A stretch of 64,000 nt of DNA from Mesorhizobium sp. M4B.F.Ca.ET.203.01.1.1 (GCF_004791025.1 NZ_SRUO01000010.1:161498-225497), one strand, 5' to 3'; counted from the stretch's first letter, positions 7,916-17,250 are shown. Translations and numbers: made by a program. The notes: generated by a model not told the origin, from the sequence alone.

Positions 7916-9088
7916 ATGGCCGCCATCACTGCTGCCGCACCCTATGCCGCCCGCGATCGCGACCTGCGCAACCGGGCGCAGGTGCGCGGCTGGCTATATT
8001 TCGTGCTTCTCGTGCTGTTCGCCTTGGTGCTGGTCGGCGGCGCCACCAGGCTTACCGAATCCGGCTTGTCGATCACCGAATGGCAGCCGATCCACGGTGT
8101 CATCCCGCCGCTCAACGACGCCGAGTGGCAGGAGGAGTTCCAGCGCTACCAGCAGATCCCGCAATATGCCGAGCTCAATAAGGGCATGAGCATCGAGGCG
8201 TTCAAGTCGATCTTCTGGTGGGAGTGGGTACACCGCATCCTGGCGCGCAGCGTCGGCCTCGTCTTTGCCCTGCCGCTGCTGTTCTTCTGGGCGACGCGCC
8301 GTATTGAGCGCGGCCTTGGGCCGAAGCTCGTCGGCATCCTGCTGCTCGGCGGCCTGCAGGGCGCCATCGGCTGGTGGATGGTCGCGTCCGGCCTGGTCGA
8401 CCGCGTCTCGGTCAGCCAATACCGGTTGGCCACGCATCTCACGCTGGCGGCGCTGATCTTCACCGCGACTATGGTAGTGGCGCGGGGGCTGGCGCCGCAT
8501 TCCGAGCCCGCCGCCGATCGCTCGACGCAGCGGCTTGCTGGCGTCATCGTGCTGCTGGCGCTGGTGCAGATCTATCTCGGCGGGTTGGTCGCCGGGTTGG
8601 ACGCCGGTTTGAGCTACAACACCTGGCCGCTGATGGACGGCAGGCTCGTTCCAGGCGATCTGCTTCTGCTCGAGCCCGCCTGGCGCAACTTCTTCGAGAA
8701 CCCGAAGACGGTGCAGTTCGTCCACCGCATCGGCGCCTACACGGTCTTTGCGGTCGCGCTCTGGCACATGATCGCGACGCGCCGGCGTCTGCCGGGAACC
8801 ACCCATGCGCGCCGCGCCACGCTGCTGTTCCTGATTGTCCTGGTGCAGGCCTCGATCGGCATCGGCACGCTGTTGATGCAGGTGCCGCTGCACATGGCGC
8901 TGACCCATCAGGGTTTCGCGCTGATCCTGCTCGGATTTGCCGCCGCGCACTGGCGCGGCACCAAGGGTGCCTATCCGCTACCGACGAGACCGCCGATGAA
9001 GCGCAGGTACGTGCTCCTTGTCGGTGTAGGCGTCTCGTTGGTTGCGGCTGGGATACGTCTATCCCTACCGCCGGTGTGGTTTCCGTAA
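7916..9088 (+). CDS. ctaA: Haem A synthase, COX15 type 2
   Basis: A 390-residue multi-pass membrane protein that converts haem O to haem A for aa3-type cytochrome oxidases. The COX15 signature GGATRLTESGLSITEWQPI follows the first helix. The haem-ligand histidines lie in WWEWVHRILAR, YRLATHLTLAAL, VQFVHRIGAY and HMALTHQGFAL. About eight membrane helices can be counted. The length and the long loop between helices 1 and 2 fit the alphaproteobacterial and mitochondrial COX15 type. The ATG at 7916 is chosen because the N-terminal extension to 7823 is non-conserved in character and overlaps the divergent gene region. Confidence 0.95.
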   Translation: MAAITAAAPYAARDRDLRNRAQVRGWLYFVLLVLFALVLVGGATRLTESGLSITEWQPIHGVIPPLNDAEWQEEFQRYQQIPQYAELNKGMSIEAFKSIFWWEWVHRILARSVGLVFALPLLFFWATRRIERGLGPKLVGILLLGGLQGAIGWWMVASGLVDRVSVSQYRLATHLTLAALIFTATMVVARGLAPHSEPAADRSTQRLAGVIVLLALVQIYLGGLVAGLDAGLSYNTWPLMDGRLVPGDLLLLEPAWRNFFENPKTVQFVHRIGAYTVFAVALWHMIATRRRLPGTTHARRATLLFLIVLVQASIGIGTLLMQVPLHMALTHQGFALILLGFAAAHWRGTKGAYPLPTRPPMKRRYVLLVGVGVSLVAAGIRLSLPPVWFP

Positions 9089-9168
9089 GGGATGCGGCTG
9101 GAGAAGGTTTCGGCAATGAGTTCGGGCGCGCTGACTTTCCAGCGCTTCGGAAATTCCGGCATGCCTGC

Positions 9169-10101
9169 TTACGGGGTGAGGCCGAGCATCAGGTCCATGT
9201 TCTGCACGGCGGCGCCCGACGCGCCCTTGCCGAGATTGTCGTAGACGGCGACCAGCAGCGCCTGCGCCCGCTCGTCATTGGCAAAGACGTAGACCTTCAT
9301 CTTGTTGGTGCCGTTGTAGATTTCCGGATCGACCTCGGGGATGCGCTCCAGATGCGTGTAGGGCGCGACCTCGACCACGCCACCCTCGATCGCAGTGAAA
9401 TGATCGGCCAGCGCGGCGTGCATCTCGGCGCCCGTCGGCACGCGCTCGAGGCCGCCGAGTTGCAGCGGCACCACGGTGATCATGCCTTGCGCGAAATTGC
9501 CGACCGCCGGTTGCATGATCGGGTCGTGCGAAAGCTTGGCATAGGTCCTGAGCTCCGGCACGTGCTTGTGCTGCAGGGTCAGCCCGTAGGGCAGGAATTC
9601 GGGCGCGTCCTCGCCCTTGCCGACATAGTCCTCGATCATCGGCCGGCCGCCGCCTGAATAGCCGGAAATGCCGTTGACGGTGATCGGGAAATCTGCGGGC
9701 AGCAATCCGGCCGACACCAGCGGCCTGAGCGTCGCGATCGGCCCCTGCGGCCAGCAGCCGGGATTGGCGACGCGCTTCGCGTTGGCGATCTTCCTCGCCT
9801 GGTCCTTGTCCATTTCGGCGAAACCATATTCCCAGCCGGCGGCAACGCGATGCGCGGTCGAGGCGTCGATCACCCGGGTGGTGTCATTCTCGATCAGCGA
9901 CACACTTTCCTTGGCGGCGGCGTCCGGCAGGCACAGGATCGCGACATCGGCGGCATTAAGGAACTCGGCCCGCGCCGCAGTTTCCTTGCGGCGCTCGGTG
10001 GGGATCGAGATGATCTCCAGGTCGCCCCGCTCGGCCAGCAGCGCCCTGATCTGCAGGCCGGTGGTGCCGTGTTCGCCGTCGATGAAGATTTTCGGTTTCA
10101 T
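9169..10101 (-). CDS. argC: N-acetyl-gamma-glutamyl-phosphate reductase, short (type 2) form
   Basis: A 310-residue enzyme of arginine synthesis that reduces N-acetylglutamyl phosphate to the semialdehyde with NADPH. The catalytic cysteine lies in VANPGCWPQG (about residues 113-122). The N-terminus KIFIDGEHGTTGLQIR carries the type-2 dinucleotide-binding start, and GISGYSGGG and QHKHVPEL are conserved. At 310 residues it is the short form typical of alphaproteobacteria rather than the roughly 340-residue type 1. The ATG at 10101 gives the full domain; the reading frame is open beyond it but runs antisense of the agmatinase gene frame. It follows the agmatinase gene by 29 bases and is probably co-transcribed. 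Confidence 0.95.
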   Translation of the reverse strand: MKPKIFIDGEHGTTGLQIRALLAERGDLEIISIPTERRKETAARAEFLNAADVAILCLPDAAAKESVSLIENDTTRVIDASTAHRVAAGWEYGFAEMDKDQARKIANAKRVANPGCWPQGPIATLRPLVSAGLLPADFPITVNGISGYSGGGRPMIEDYVGKGEDAPEFLPYGLTLQHKHVPELRTYAKLSHDPIMQPAVGNFAQGMITVVPLQLGGLERVPTGAEMHAALADHFTAIEGGVVEVAPYTHLERIPEVDPEIYNGTNKMKVYVFANDERAQALLVAVYDNLGKGASGAAVQNMDLMLGLTP

Positions 10102-10130
10102 TGCCTTGAAAAGTCCCTGCGATTTCAGCG

Positions 10131-11132
10131 CTATATGCCCTGAGCGTGATTGACTGCAACAGTATTGCCGTTGTTTAGGTCCTCGAGCCGGGCTTTCCGC
10201 TCGGCGACCAGGCCCAGATAATGCATCGCCACCATGGAGCCCGCGATCGCCGTTATATCGGCATGATCGTAAGCGGGCGCAACCTCGACCACGTCGGCGC
10301 CGACAATGTCGATCTGGCCGAGTTGGCGCAGTGTCGACAGGATCTTCGCCGAGGACGGGCCGCCGGCGACCGGCGTGCCCGTGCCCGGTGCGAAGGCCGG
10401 GTCGAGGCAGTCGATGTCGAAGGTGAGATAGGTCTTCCTGCCGCCGGTACGGTCGACGATAGCATAGGCGATGTCGGACGCTCGCATCTCCTCGACCTCG
10501 TGACCGTAGAGGATCTTGATGCCGAACGTATCGGGGGCGTGCGTGCGGATGCCGATCTGGATCGAGCGATCGGGATCGATGATGCCTTCTTTCACGGCGC
10601 GTCCGACGAAGGAGCCGTGGTCGATGCGTTTGCCGTCGTCCGGCCAGGTGTCCTGATGGGCGTCGAACTGCACCATCGCCAGCGGTCCGTGGATGGCGGC
10701 ATGCGCCTTGAGCAGCGGCCAGGTGACGAAATGGTCGCCGCCGAGCGACAACAGGAAGGCGCCTGATTTCAGGATCTTGGCCGCCTCGCGCTCGATCGTG
10801 CCGGGTGTCTTCTGATGGTTGCCGCTGTCGAGCAGGCAGTCGCCGTAGTCGACAACAGCGAGGTGCTCGAACAGGTCGCGCGAGAACGGGTACTGCGGGT
10901 CGTTGTCGAGGATCGCCGAGGCGCGGCGGATCGCCTGCGGCCCGAAGCGTGCGCCCGGCCGGTTGGTGACGGCGGCATCGAAGGGAATGCCCCACACCAC
11001 CGCGTCCGCGCCCCTCACGTCCTTCGTGTATCTGCGCCGCATGAACGACAGCGCGCCGGCATAGGTCGGCTCGAAGGACGCGCCCGTCTTGGAGCGGGCG
11101 GTGAAGGCATGGTCGATGTTCTGGTTCGCCAT
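10131..11132 (-). CDS. speB: Agmatinase (ureohydrolase family)
   Basis: A 333-residue arginase-superfamily enzyme. The binuclear manganese motifs are visible: GGDHFVTWPLL (about 146-156), FDAHQDTWPDD and FDIDCLDPAFAPGTGTP. The last matches agmatinase more closely than arginase. The reaction is agmatine to putrescine plus urea; guanidinobutyrase or related activity cannot be excluded by sequence. The start at 11132 (MANQNIDHAF) is preferred over a GTG or ATG further upstream because it fits family N-termini. Pairing with argC links arginine synthesis and polyamine metabolism. Confidence 0.88.
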   Translation of the reverse strand: MANQNIDHAFTARSKTGASFEPTYAGALSFMRRRYTKDVRGADAVVWGIPFDAAVTNRPGARFGPQAIRRASAILDNDPQYPFSRDLFEHLAVVDYGDCLLDSGNHQKTPGTIEREAAKILKSGAFLLSLGGDHFVTWPLLKAHAAIHGPLAMVQFDAHQDTWPDDGKRIDHGSFVGRAVKEGIIDPDRSIQIGIRTHAPDTFGIKILYGHEVEEMRASDIAYAIVDRTGGRKTYLTFDIDCLDPAFAPGTGTPVAGGPSSAKILSTLRQLGQIDIVGADVVEVAPAYDHADITAIAGSMVAMHYLGLVAERKARLEDLNNGNTVAVNHAQGI

Positions 11133-11256
11133 TACGGGTCCTCGGTTTTCAGCGGGTTGCCACAACTACAGAACCGGCACGCAACATGCCAGTCACAGAG
11201 TGGGGAAACGGGAATGGCGCTCGGCGAGTGCCACGACAACACAGGATTGTATCATC

Positions 11257-12474
11257 ATGACGCAGACCGCCTTTCTCAACCCCGCGCATATGCCGGCGGC
11301 GACCCGGACCGGCACCGTGGCGAGCGAGCGTTTCCTGGCGCTCGATTCCTGGCGTGGCATCTGCGCGCTGCTGGTGGCACTGTTCCATTTCCCGACCGAC
11401 TCGACGATCTCGCAAAGCGCCTTTGTCGGCGGCTCCTACCTGTTCGTCGATTTCTTCTTCGTGTTGTCCGGCTTCGTCATCGCCAGTTCCTACGGCAACC
11501 GGCTCAGCGAGCCGGTCGAGCTTGCCCGCTTCGCACCTGTCCGCTTCGGCCGTATCTACCCGCTGCATCTCGTGATGCTCGCCGCCTTCGCCGCCTTCGA
11601 GGAATTGCGGCTCATGCTGCCGCAATTGCACGGCACGGGTGCCGAGCCGTTCACCGGCGGCTTCGACCTGAACAGCCTCGTCGCCAATCTCTTCCTGCTG
11701 CAAGGCATGGGCGTCGAGGATCATCTGAGCTGGAACGCGCCGAGCTGGAGCATCTCGGCCGAATTCTTCGCCTATCTGCTGTTTGCCGCCGTTGTCTTCA
11801 CGGCAGGCCGGCGCAGCTGGATCTGGCTTGTGGCCGCTGCCGTCACCGCGCCGCTTTTCCTGCTTGCCTTCTCTCACACGCATATGGACGTGTCCTTCGA
11901 CTTCGGCTTCATCCGCTGCCTCTACGGCTTCTCGCTCGGCGCGCTGCTGGCATGGTTTCAGCACGATTCCATTGCAGAGGCGCGACAGGCGCTTGCCGGT
12001 GACGGCAGGGCGCGGATCGCCTGGACGGCGGCCGAGATGGTGATGATCGCGGTGATCGGTGTTTTTGTCGCGCTGGCCGGAGACAACGATGCCGGCATCG
12101 CCGCTCCCCTGGTGTTTGCGCTGGCGCTCTACCTCTTTGCGCATGAGGGCGGCTGGATCAGCGCCTTCCTGCGCACCCGGCCGATGCCGATGCTGGGCGC
12201 GCTCTCCTATTCCATCTACATGGTCCACATCTTCGTGCAGGCGCGCATGATCAATGTCGGCGGGCTGGTGGAGCGCAAGTTCGGGCTTCACCTGCTTGGC
12301 GACATCGTGCTGCGCGGCGACCATGCGACCGGCTTCGGCGCCGATCTGCCATGGCTCGGCTTTGCCGCTATTCTCACCATGCTCGTCGCCACCATCGCCG
12401 TCTCCTGGTTCACCTGGCGCTTCGTCGAAATGCCGGCCCTGGCCTGGTTCCGGCGGCTCGCCAAGCGGATCTGA
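11257..12474 (+). CDS. Acyltransferase 3 (OafA-type) membrane O-acyltransferase
   Basis: A 405-residue integral membrane protein with about ten helices. The family signature is RFLALDSWRGICALLVALFHF (about 22-42) with the catalytic histidine in LFHF, followed by FFFVLSGFVIASSYGNR and RIYPLH. Such proteins acetylate or succinylate surface polysaccharides or lipids using cytoplasmic acyl-CoA. ATG at 11257 was chosen over earlier in-frame codons because those overlap the divergent agmatinase gene. It precedes a secreted glycerophosphodiesterase gene by 95 bases. Confidence 0.9.
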   Translation: MTQTAFLNPAHMPAATRTGTVASERFLALDSWRGICALLVALFHFPTDSTISQSAFVGGSYLFVDFFFVLSGFVIASSYGNRLSEPVELARFAPVRFGRIYPLHLVMLAAFAAFEELRLMLPQLHGTGAEPFTGGFDLNSLVANLFLLQGMGVEDHLSWNAPSWSISAEFFAYLLFAAVVFTAGRRSWIWLVAAAVTAPLFLLAFSHTHMDVSFDFGFIRCLYGFSLGALLAWFQHDSIAEARQALAGDGRARIAWTAAEMVMIAVIGVFVALAGDNDAGIAAPLVFALALYLFAHEGGWISAFLRTRPMPMLGALSYSIYMVHIFVQARMINVGGLVERKFGLHLLGDIVLRGDHATGFGADLPWLGFAAILTMLVATIAVSWFTWRFVEMPALAWFRRLAKRI

Positions 12475-12569
12475 GAAGCCAATCCGTTCAAGCCCATAGC
12501 CGGCTTCGTTCACCGCCCTGTCATGCGCATCGCTTAACCGGACTGCGATCCGGAACGGAGCGATTCTTG

Positions 12570-13628
12570 ATGCGTACCATCTGGCAAGGCCTTCTGCTTT
12601 CCGCGGCGCTCGCGGTCTCGATCGGCCATGCCTTGGCCGGCGAAACGCGCGCCAGGCAGATCCTCGACCGCTTCGAGCATGCCAACCAGTGGCGCGACCA
12701 TGTGATGGTGGCGGCGCACCGCGCCGGCGGCATGCAGGCCGGCAAGACGCCTTACCCCGAGAATTCGCTCGCCGCGGTCGAGGCCTCGATCGCGCTCGGT
12801 GCCGAGATCGTCGAGGTCGACATCAGGCGCTCCAAGGACGGCGAGTTCGTCGTCATGCATGACAGCTGGCTCGACCGCACCACCAACTGCAAGGGCGAGG
12901 TGGTCGACCATACTGTCGCCGAACTGAAGAGATGCAGGCTTGTCCTGGAGGGCACCGGCGCCATCACCAGCGAGCCGGTCTCGACGCTGCGCGAAATGCT
13001 GATGGCGACCAGGGACCGGATCCTGATCAACCTCGACAACAAGCTCGACGTTCATGCTCTGCCCGGCATGATCGCGGTTGCCCGCGATCTCGGCATGGCC
13101 GATCAGGTCATCGTCAAGGAGAACCTCTGGAACCAGCAGCGGATCGACACCGTCAAGGCGGCGATCGACGCTATCGGCGGCGGCTTCCAGTTCATGCCGA
13201 TCATCGCCGACGATGCCGTGCGCGACGCCGCCTTCGCCGAGAAGGTTGGCCGCGTCTTTTCCCCGGGTGCGATCGAGCTGATCAACTGGCGGGCCGGCGC
13301 CGAGACGTTGACGGAGACGGGCGGACCGCTGTTCACCAACCGCATGCGGGCGTCTGCCGTGCGCGGCGGCTGGCACCTCTGGGCCGACACCTACGCCATC
13401 GTCAACAAGCCGGGCGGCTACCTGTCGGGCGGCCGCGGCGACGAGCTGGCGGTCGCCGCAAGCCTTCCCGCCGAGACCTGGGGCTTCTGGGCCGAACGCG
13501 GCGCCACCATCATCCAGACCGACGAGCCGAAGGCGGCGATCGGCTGGCTCGCCGCCAATGGTTTTCGCGTGCCTTATGCAGATGAGGCGCGGCCGGCCGA
13601 GCCGGCGCATACGGCGAGTATTAATTAG
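12570..13628 (+). CDS. Secreted glycerophosphodiester phosphodiesterase
   Basis: A 352-residue protein with an N-terminal signal peptide (cleavage likely after SIGHALAG, about residue 24) and a GDPD domain. Catalytic motifs are AAHRAGG (about 50-56, the HR pair), PENSLAAVEASI, and EIVEVDIRRSKDG...VMHDSW, giving the E-x-D and HD residues. The enzyme hydrolyses glycerophosphodiesters to glycerol phosphate and an alcohol in the periplasm. GGAG about 8 bases upstream supports the start. A strong hairpin follows the stop codon. Confidence 0.9.
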   Translation: MRTIWQGLLLSAALAVSIGHALAGETRARQILDRFEHANQWRDHVMVAAHRAGGMQAGKTPYPENSLAAVEASIALGAEIVEVDIRRSKDGEFVVMHDSWLDRTTNCKGEVVDHTVAELKRCRLVLEGTGAITSEPVSTLREMLMATRDRILINLDNKLDVHALPGMIAVARDLGMADQVIVKENLWNQQRIDTVKAAIDAIGGGFQFMPIIADDAVRDAAFAEKVGRVFSPGAIELINWRAGAETLTETGGPLFTNRMRASAVRGGWHLWADTYAIVNKPGGYLSGGRGDELAVAASLPAETWGFWAERGATIIQTDEPKAAIGWLAANGFRVPYADEARPAEPAHTASIN

Positions 13629-13645
13629 GCGTCGGCGCCGACGCA

Positions 13646-13676
13646 GCTAATCTCCCCCACGAGGGGGGAGATTAGC
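13646..13676. terminator. Bidirectional hairpin between convergent genes
   Basis: A perfect 13-bp stem (GCTAATCTCCCCC and its complement) with a 5-base loop lies between the convergent glycerophosphodiesterase and aldo/keto reductase genes. There is no clear U-tract on either side, so it may act as a transcript-end stabiliser as well as a terminator. Confidence 0.6.
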
Positions 13677-13679
13677 CAA

Positions 13680-14549
13680 TCACGCGGCTTTCGCCACGCC
13701 ATCCAACTCGTCCAGCACCTCCGCCGAAAGCTCCAGCTCCGCCGCCGCAAGATTCTCCCGCAGATGCCCGACCGACGACGTGCCGGGGATCAGCAGAATG
13801 TTCGGCGAGCGTCGCAGCAGCCAGGCGAGCGCCACCTGCATCGACGTCGCGCCGAGCCGTTCCGCCACCCGCGACAAAGTCGAAGACTGCAGCGGGCTGA
13901 AGCCGCCGAGCGGGAAGAATGGCACATAGGCGGTGCCTTCCCGCGCCAGTTGGTCGATCAGCGCGTCGTCGTCGCGGTGCGCCAGATTGTACTGGTTCTG
14001 CACGCAGACGATCTTGCAGATCCGGAGGCCTTCCTCGATCTGCGCGGGAGTGACGTTGCTCAGGCCGATATGGCGCACCAGTCCCTTGCGCTGCAACTCG
14101 GCAAGCGCTGTCAACTGCGCTTCGATCGAGCCCTCAGTCGGCCCCATCCCGAACATTATGCGCAGATTGACGACGTCCAGCACCTCAAGTCCGAGATTCC
14201 TGAGGTTGTCATGCACGGCCTGCTCAAGTTCGGTAGGCGAATTGGCCGGCAGCCAGGACGCATCGCTGCCGCGCCGCGCGCCGATCTTGGTGACGAGGAC
14301 GAGGTCCTTGGGGTAAGGCGACAGCGCCTCGCGAATAATCTGGTTGGTGACGTGCGGGCCGTAATAGTCGCAGGTGTCGATATGGTCCACGCCCGATGAC
14401 ACCGCCTCGCGCAGCACCGCCAGTGCGGCATCGCGATCCCTGGGCGGACCAAACACATGCGGGCCGGCAAGCTGCATGGCGCCGTAGCCAAGGCGTTTCA
14501 CGGTGTGGCTTCCGAGGGTGAATGTGCCGGACTTTTGGATGCTGGACAT
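13680..14549 (-). CDS. Aldo/keto reductase
   Basis: A 289-residue NADPH-dependent oxidoreductase of the AKR superfamily. Visible motifs are VKRLGYGAMQL at the N-terminus, the catalytic aspartate and tyrosine in DHIDTCDYYGPHVTN, the lysine in LVLVTKIG, and the NADP-binding LLIPGTSSVGHLRENL near the C-terminus. The substrate is unknown. The start at 14549 has AGGAG just upstream on the minus strand. It is divergent from a LysR regulator with 94 bases between, the classic arrangement for LysR control of the reductase. Confidence 0.9.
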   Translation of the reverse strand: MSSIQKSGTFTLGSHTVKRLGYGAMQLAGPHVFGPPRDRDAALAVLREAVSSGVDHIDTCDYYGPHVTNQIIREALSPYPKDLVLVTKIGARRGSDASWLPANSPTELEQAVHDNLRNLGLEVLDVVNLRIMFGMGPTEGSIEAQLTALAELQRKGLVRHIGLSNVTPAQIEEGLRICKIVCVQNQYNLAHRDDDALIDQLAREGTAYVPFFPLGGFSPLQSSTLSRVAERLGATSMQVALAWLLRRSPNILLIPGTSSVGHLRENLAAAELELSAEVLDELDGVAKAA

Positions 14550-14643
14550 GCTGTTTCTCCTTGCTGTCGACGAGGCAGATAGGCGCTGTCGGCTGTTTCG
14601 ATAATCGCTTATAATCCGGACAGGTTGTACGGGATGACGAACA

Positions 14644-15555
14644 ATGGCGACGGATCTCAACGATCTCCAGGCGTTTATGGCGGTGGCGCGCGCAGGCGGT
14701 TTTCGCGAAGGAGCCCGCGCGACGGCGGGCAGTGCCTCCGCGCTCAGCGAAGCGATCCGCCGTCTGGAAACCCAGCTCGGTGTGAGGCTCTTCAACCGCA
14801 CCACGCGCAGCGTCGCTTTGACCGAGGCTGGTGCCAGCCTGCTGGCGCGGCTCGGCCCCGCATTGGGCGAGGTAGAAGCTGCGCTCGATGTGGTGAACGG
14901 CTTTCGCGACCGGCCCGCCGGAACGTTGCGTCTCAACGTGCCGATAAGCGCCTCGCGGCTGGTGCTGCCCAAAATCGTTCCGGGATTTCTCGCGGCCTAT
15001 CCCGCCATTCGCCTGGAGGTGATCGCCGAGGAGAACTTCATCGATCTGCTGGTGGCCGGCTGCGACGCCGGAATCCGCTATGACGAGCGGCTGGAGCAGG
15101 ACATGATCGCGGTGCCGATCGGACCCCGAGCGCAGCGCTTCACGACCTCCGCTGCGCCGTCCTACCTTGACCGGCACGGCCGGCCGCAGCACCCGCGCGA
15201 CCTGCTTGGCCATGCCTGTGTGCGCGGCCGCTTCCCGAGCGGGGTCATGACGCCCTGGGAGTTCGAGCGGGACGGCGAGGTGGTGCGGGTCGATCCCACG
15301 GGGCCATTGGTCGTCAGCATCGGTGGAGGCGTCGATCTCGCTGTCGATGCGGCGATCGCTGGTGTCGGCATTCTCTGGCTGTTTGAGGACTGGGTGCGCC
15401 CGCATTTCGAGAGCGGCGCGCTGGAACCTGTGCTGGAGCCGTGGTGGCAGAGCTTCCCGGGACCCTTCCTGTACTATCCCGGCCGACGGCTGGTGCCCGC
15501 GCCGCTGCGCGCATTCATCGACTACATAAAGACGCCGGCCGGCCGCGGTCCCTGA
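14644..15555 (+). CDS. LysR-family transcriptional regulator
   Basis: A 303-residue regulator. The N-terminal HTH covers about residues 5-63, with SASALSEAIRRLETQLGVRLFNRTTRSVALTEAG matching the LysR consensus. The remaining residues form the substrate-binding effector domain, with VVNGFRDRPAGTLRLNVP marking its start. It probably activates the divergent aldo/keto reductase gene. The shared 94-base gap contains an interrupted repeat ATAATCGCTTAT (14601-14612) that could be part of the binding site, though it does not fit T-N11-A exactly. Confidence 0.92.
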   Translation: MATDLNDLQAFMAVARAGGFREGARATAGSASALSEAIRRLETQLGVRLFNRTTRSVALTEAGASLLARLGPALGEVEAALDVVNGFRDRPAGTLRLNVPISASRLVLPKIVPGFLAAYPAIRLEVIAEENFIDLLVAGCDAGIRYDERLEQDMIAVPIGPRAQRFTTSAAPSYLDRHGRPQHPRDLLGHACVRGRFPSGVMTPWEFERDGEVVRVDPTGPLVVSIGGGVDLAVDAAIAGVGILWLFEDWVRPHFESGALEPVLEPWWQSFPGPFLYYPGRRLVPAPLRAFIDYIKTPAGRGP

Positions 15556-15570
15556 GCATCCCAAAAACAA

Positions 15571-15594
15571 AAAGGCCGCCCGGAGGCGGCCTTT
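15571..15594. terminator. Rho-independent terminator of rplM-rpsI (also LysR gene)
   Basis: A perfect 10-bp stem (AAAGGCCGCC / GGCGGCCTTT) with loop CGGA. On the minus strand it is followed by TTTTTGTTTTT, so it ends the ribosomal protein transcript. On the plus strand it lies 16 bases after the LysR stop codon. Confidence 0.85.
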
Positions 15595-15617
15595 CGATTG
15601 TCCAAATTTCGTAGCGC

Positions 15618-16094
15618 TTAGCGCTTCGAGAACTGGAAGGAGCGGCGGGCCTTCGCCTTGCCGTACTTCTTGCGCTCGACGACGCGGCTGTCGCGGGTCA
15701 GGAAGCCGCCCTTCTTGAGCACGGCGCGCAGCGCCGGCTCGTAGTAGGTCAGCGCCTTGGAGATGCCGTGACGAACGGCGCCGGCCTGGCCGGACAGGCC
15801 GCCGCCGATGACGGTGGCGACGATGTCGTATTGGCCGGCCCGGTTGGCGGCGATGATCGGCTGGTTGAGGATCATCTGCAGCACCGGACGCGCGAAGTAG
15901 CTCGCGAATTCCTTGTCGTTGACGACGATCTTGCCGGAGCCCGGCTTCACCCAGACGCGCGCGATGGCGTTCTTGCGCTTGCCGGTGGCATAGGCGCGGC
16001 CCGACTTGTCGAGCTTCTGGACGTGGACGGGAGCGGCCGGCTGCGCGACGGCAGCGGCAGTCCCGAGTTCTGCGAGCGAGGAAAGCTCAGCCAT
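15618..16094 (-). CDS. rpsI: 30S ribosomal protein S9
   Basis: A 158-residue S9 protein. The N-terminal extension of about 30 residues (alanine-rich) is typical of alphaproteobacteria. The conserved body starts at GRAYATGKRKNAIARVWVKPG and ends in the S9 hallmark KARRSFQFSKR, whose C-terminal arginine reaches the P-site tRNA. Its ATG overlaps the rplM stop as TAATG, so it is translationally coupled to L13. Confidence 0.98.
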   Translation of the reverse strand: MAELSSLAELGTAAAVAQPAAPVHVQKLDKSGRAYATGKRKNAIARVWVKPGSGKIVVNDKEFASYFARPVLQMILNQPIIAANRAGQYDIVATVIGGGLSGQAGAVRHGISKALTYYEPALRAVLKKGGFLTRDSRVVERKKYGKAKARRSFQFSKR

Positions 16095-16558
16095 TACGAA
16101 GCCCTCTTGTTCTTGGAGTTCAGCTTGGCCACGTCGAGCGTGACGGGCTGCTGGGCGACATGCGGATGTTCAGCGCCTGCATAGACGCGGAGATTCTTCA
16201 TTTGGCGACGGCCAAGCGGGCCGCGCGGGATCATGCGCTCGACGGCCTTCTCGACGACGCGCTCGGGGAAACGGCCCTCGAGCAGCTGGCGCGCGGTGCG
16301 CTCCTTGATGCCGCCGGGATGGCCGGTGTGCCAGTAGTAGACCTTGTCGGTGTACTTCTTGCCGGTGAACACCACCTTGTCGGCATTGATGACGATGACG
16401 TTGTCGCCGTCGTCGACATGCGGGGTGAAGGTGGGCTTGTGCTTGCCGCGCAGATGGTTGGCGATGACAGTGGCGAGGCGGCCGACGACGAGACCTTCGG
16501 CGTCGATCAGCACCCACTTCTTCACCACATCCGCAGGCTTCTGCGAAAAGGTAGCCAT
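16094..16558 (-). CDS. rplM: 50S ribosomal protein L13
   Basis: A 154-residue L13 protein, an early assembly component of the large subunit. Conserved blocks WVLIDAEGLVVGRLAT, LRGKHKPTFTPHVD and the YAGAEHPHVAQQP C-terminal motif are all present. The reading frame extends to 16711, but the ATG at 16558 gives the family-standard N-terminus MATFSQKPADV. It forms the conserved rplM-rpsI operon. Confidence 0.98.
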   Translation of the reverse strand: MATFSQKPADVVKKWVLIDAEGLVVGRLATVIANHLRGKHKPTFTPHVDDGDNVIVINADKVVFTGKKYTDKVYYWHTGHPGGIKERTARQLLEGRFPERVVEKAVERMIPRGPLGRRQMKNLRVYAGAEHPHVAQQPVTLDVAKLNSKNKRAS

Positions 16559-16695
16559 GGTTCTTGCTCTCGATTGGACCTTCCCTACCCGCGAAGGACA
16601 GGGAAAGGCGTTTCTTGTTGCTTGAATTGGCTGGGGTGTTCGCCCGTCGCCAATAACAAAGCGGCGGCCGTTGCGGGCCGCTGCTTCGCGAGGGC

Positions 16696-16723
16696 TTATA
16701 GGCGAGGGCAATCAGCGCGTCAA
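16696..16723 (-). promoter_or_regulatory. Predicted promoter of rplM-rpsI
   Basis: On the minus strand, -35 TTGACG (16718-16723, preceded by C) and -10 CTATAA (16696-16701) are separated by 16 bases, a near match to the alphaproteobacterial CTTGAC/CTATAT consensus. It would give a leader of about 130 bases before rplM. Confidence 0.6.
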
Positions 16724-16785
16724 GGCGACCGAAATCTCTCTTTGCGTGGAAAACATAGCAAAAACAATGAATTGAGTAAAAGGTA

Positions 16786-17250
16786 TTATTTTACCACATC
16801 ATTCGGACGTTTCGGCGGGATCGAATAGGTGCCCGTGGCATGCGCCACCGTGTGTCCGTCCGGCCCGGCGACGATGTCGATGTCGAACACCATCAGGCTT
16901 TTTCCCAGCTTCAGGATGCGGCAATGGCCGTCGATCGGACCGGCCTTGGCCTTGCGCACGAAGTTGATGTTGAGGTTGGTGGTGACCGACAGCGCATCCG
17001 GCCCGGCATGCGATAGCACGCAGACATAGCCGCCGATGTCGGCCAACGTGAACAGGGAAGGACCGGACACCGTGCCGCCCGGACGCAGATGCCGCTCGTC
17101 GGCATTGAGCCGCACGATGCAGCCGCCGGGAAACACCTCCAGCGCCTGATAGAAGGAAAACTGGTCGTTGAGCTGCGGATAGACGCTTTCCATCAACCGA
17201 TTGACGTCAGCCGCGGTCAACACCGGCTTCAGATTGCTTTGAGCGGGCAT
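16786..17250 (-). CDS. PaaI-family (hotdog-fold) thioesterase
   Basis: A 154-residue single hotdog-domain protein. The family signature is RPGGTVSGPSLFTLADIGGYV (about 56-76) with NLNINFVRKAKAGPI following. It probably hydrolyses an acyl-CoA, substrate unknown. It is divergent from a crotonase-family gene (185 bases between starts), which suggests but does not prove a joint acyl-CoA role. Confidence 0.85.
   Translation of the reverse strand: MPAQSNLKPVLTAADVNRLMESVYPQLNDQFSFYQALEVFPGGCIVRLNADERHLRPGGTVSGPSLFTLADIGGYVCVLSHAGPDALSVTTNLNINFVRKAKAGPIDGHCRILKLGKSLMVFDIDIVAGPDGHTVAHATGTYSIPPKRPNDVVK

Noticed and set aside
14601..14612. LysR operator in the gap between the aldo/keto reductase and LysR genes
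   Set aside because: ATAATCGCTTAT is symmetric at the ends but does not give a clean T-N11-A box, so it is mentioned only in the LysR entry.
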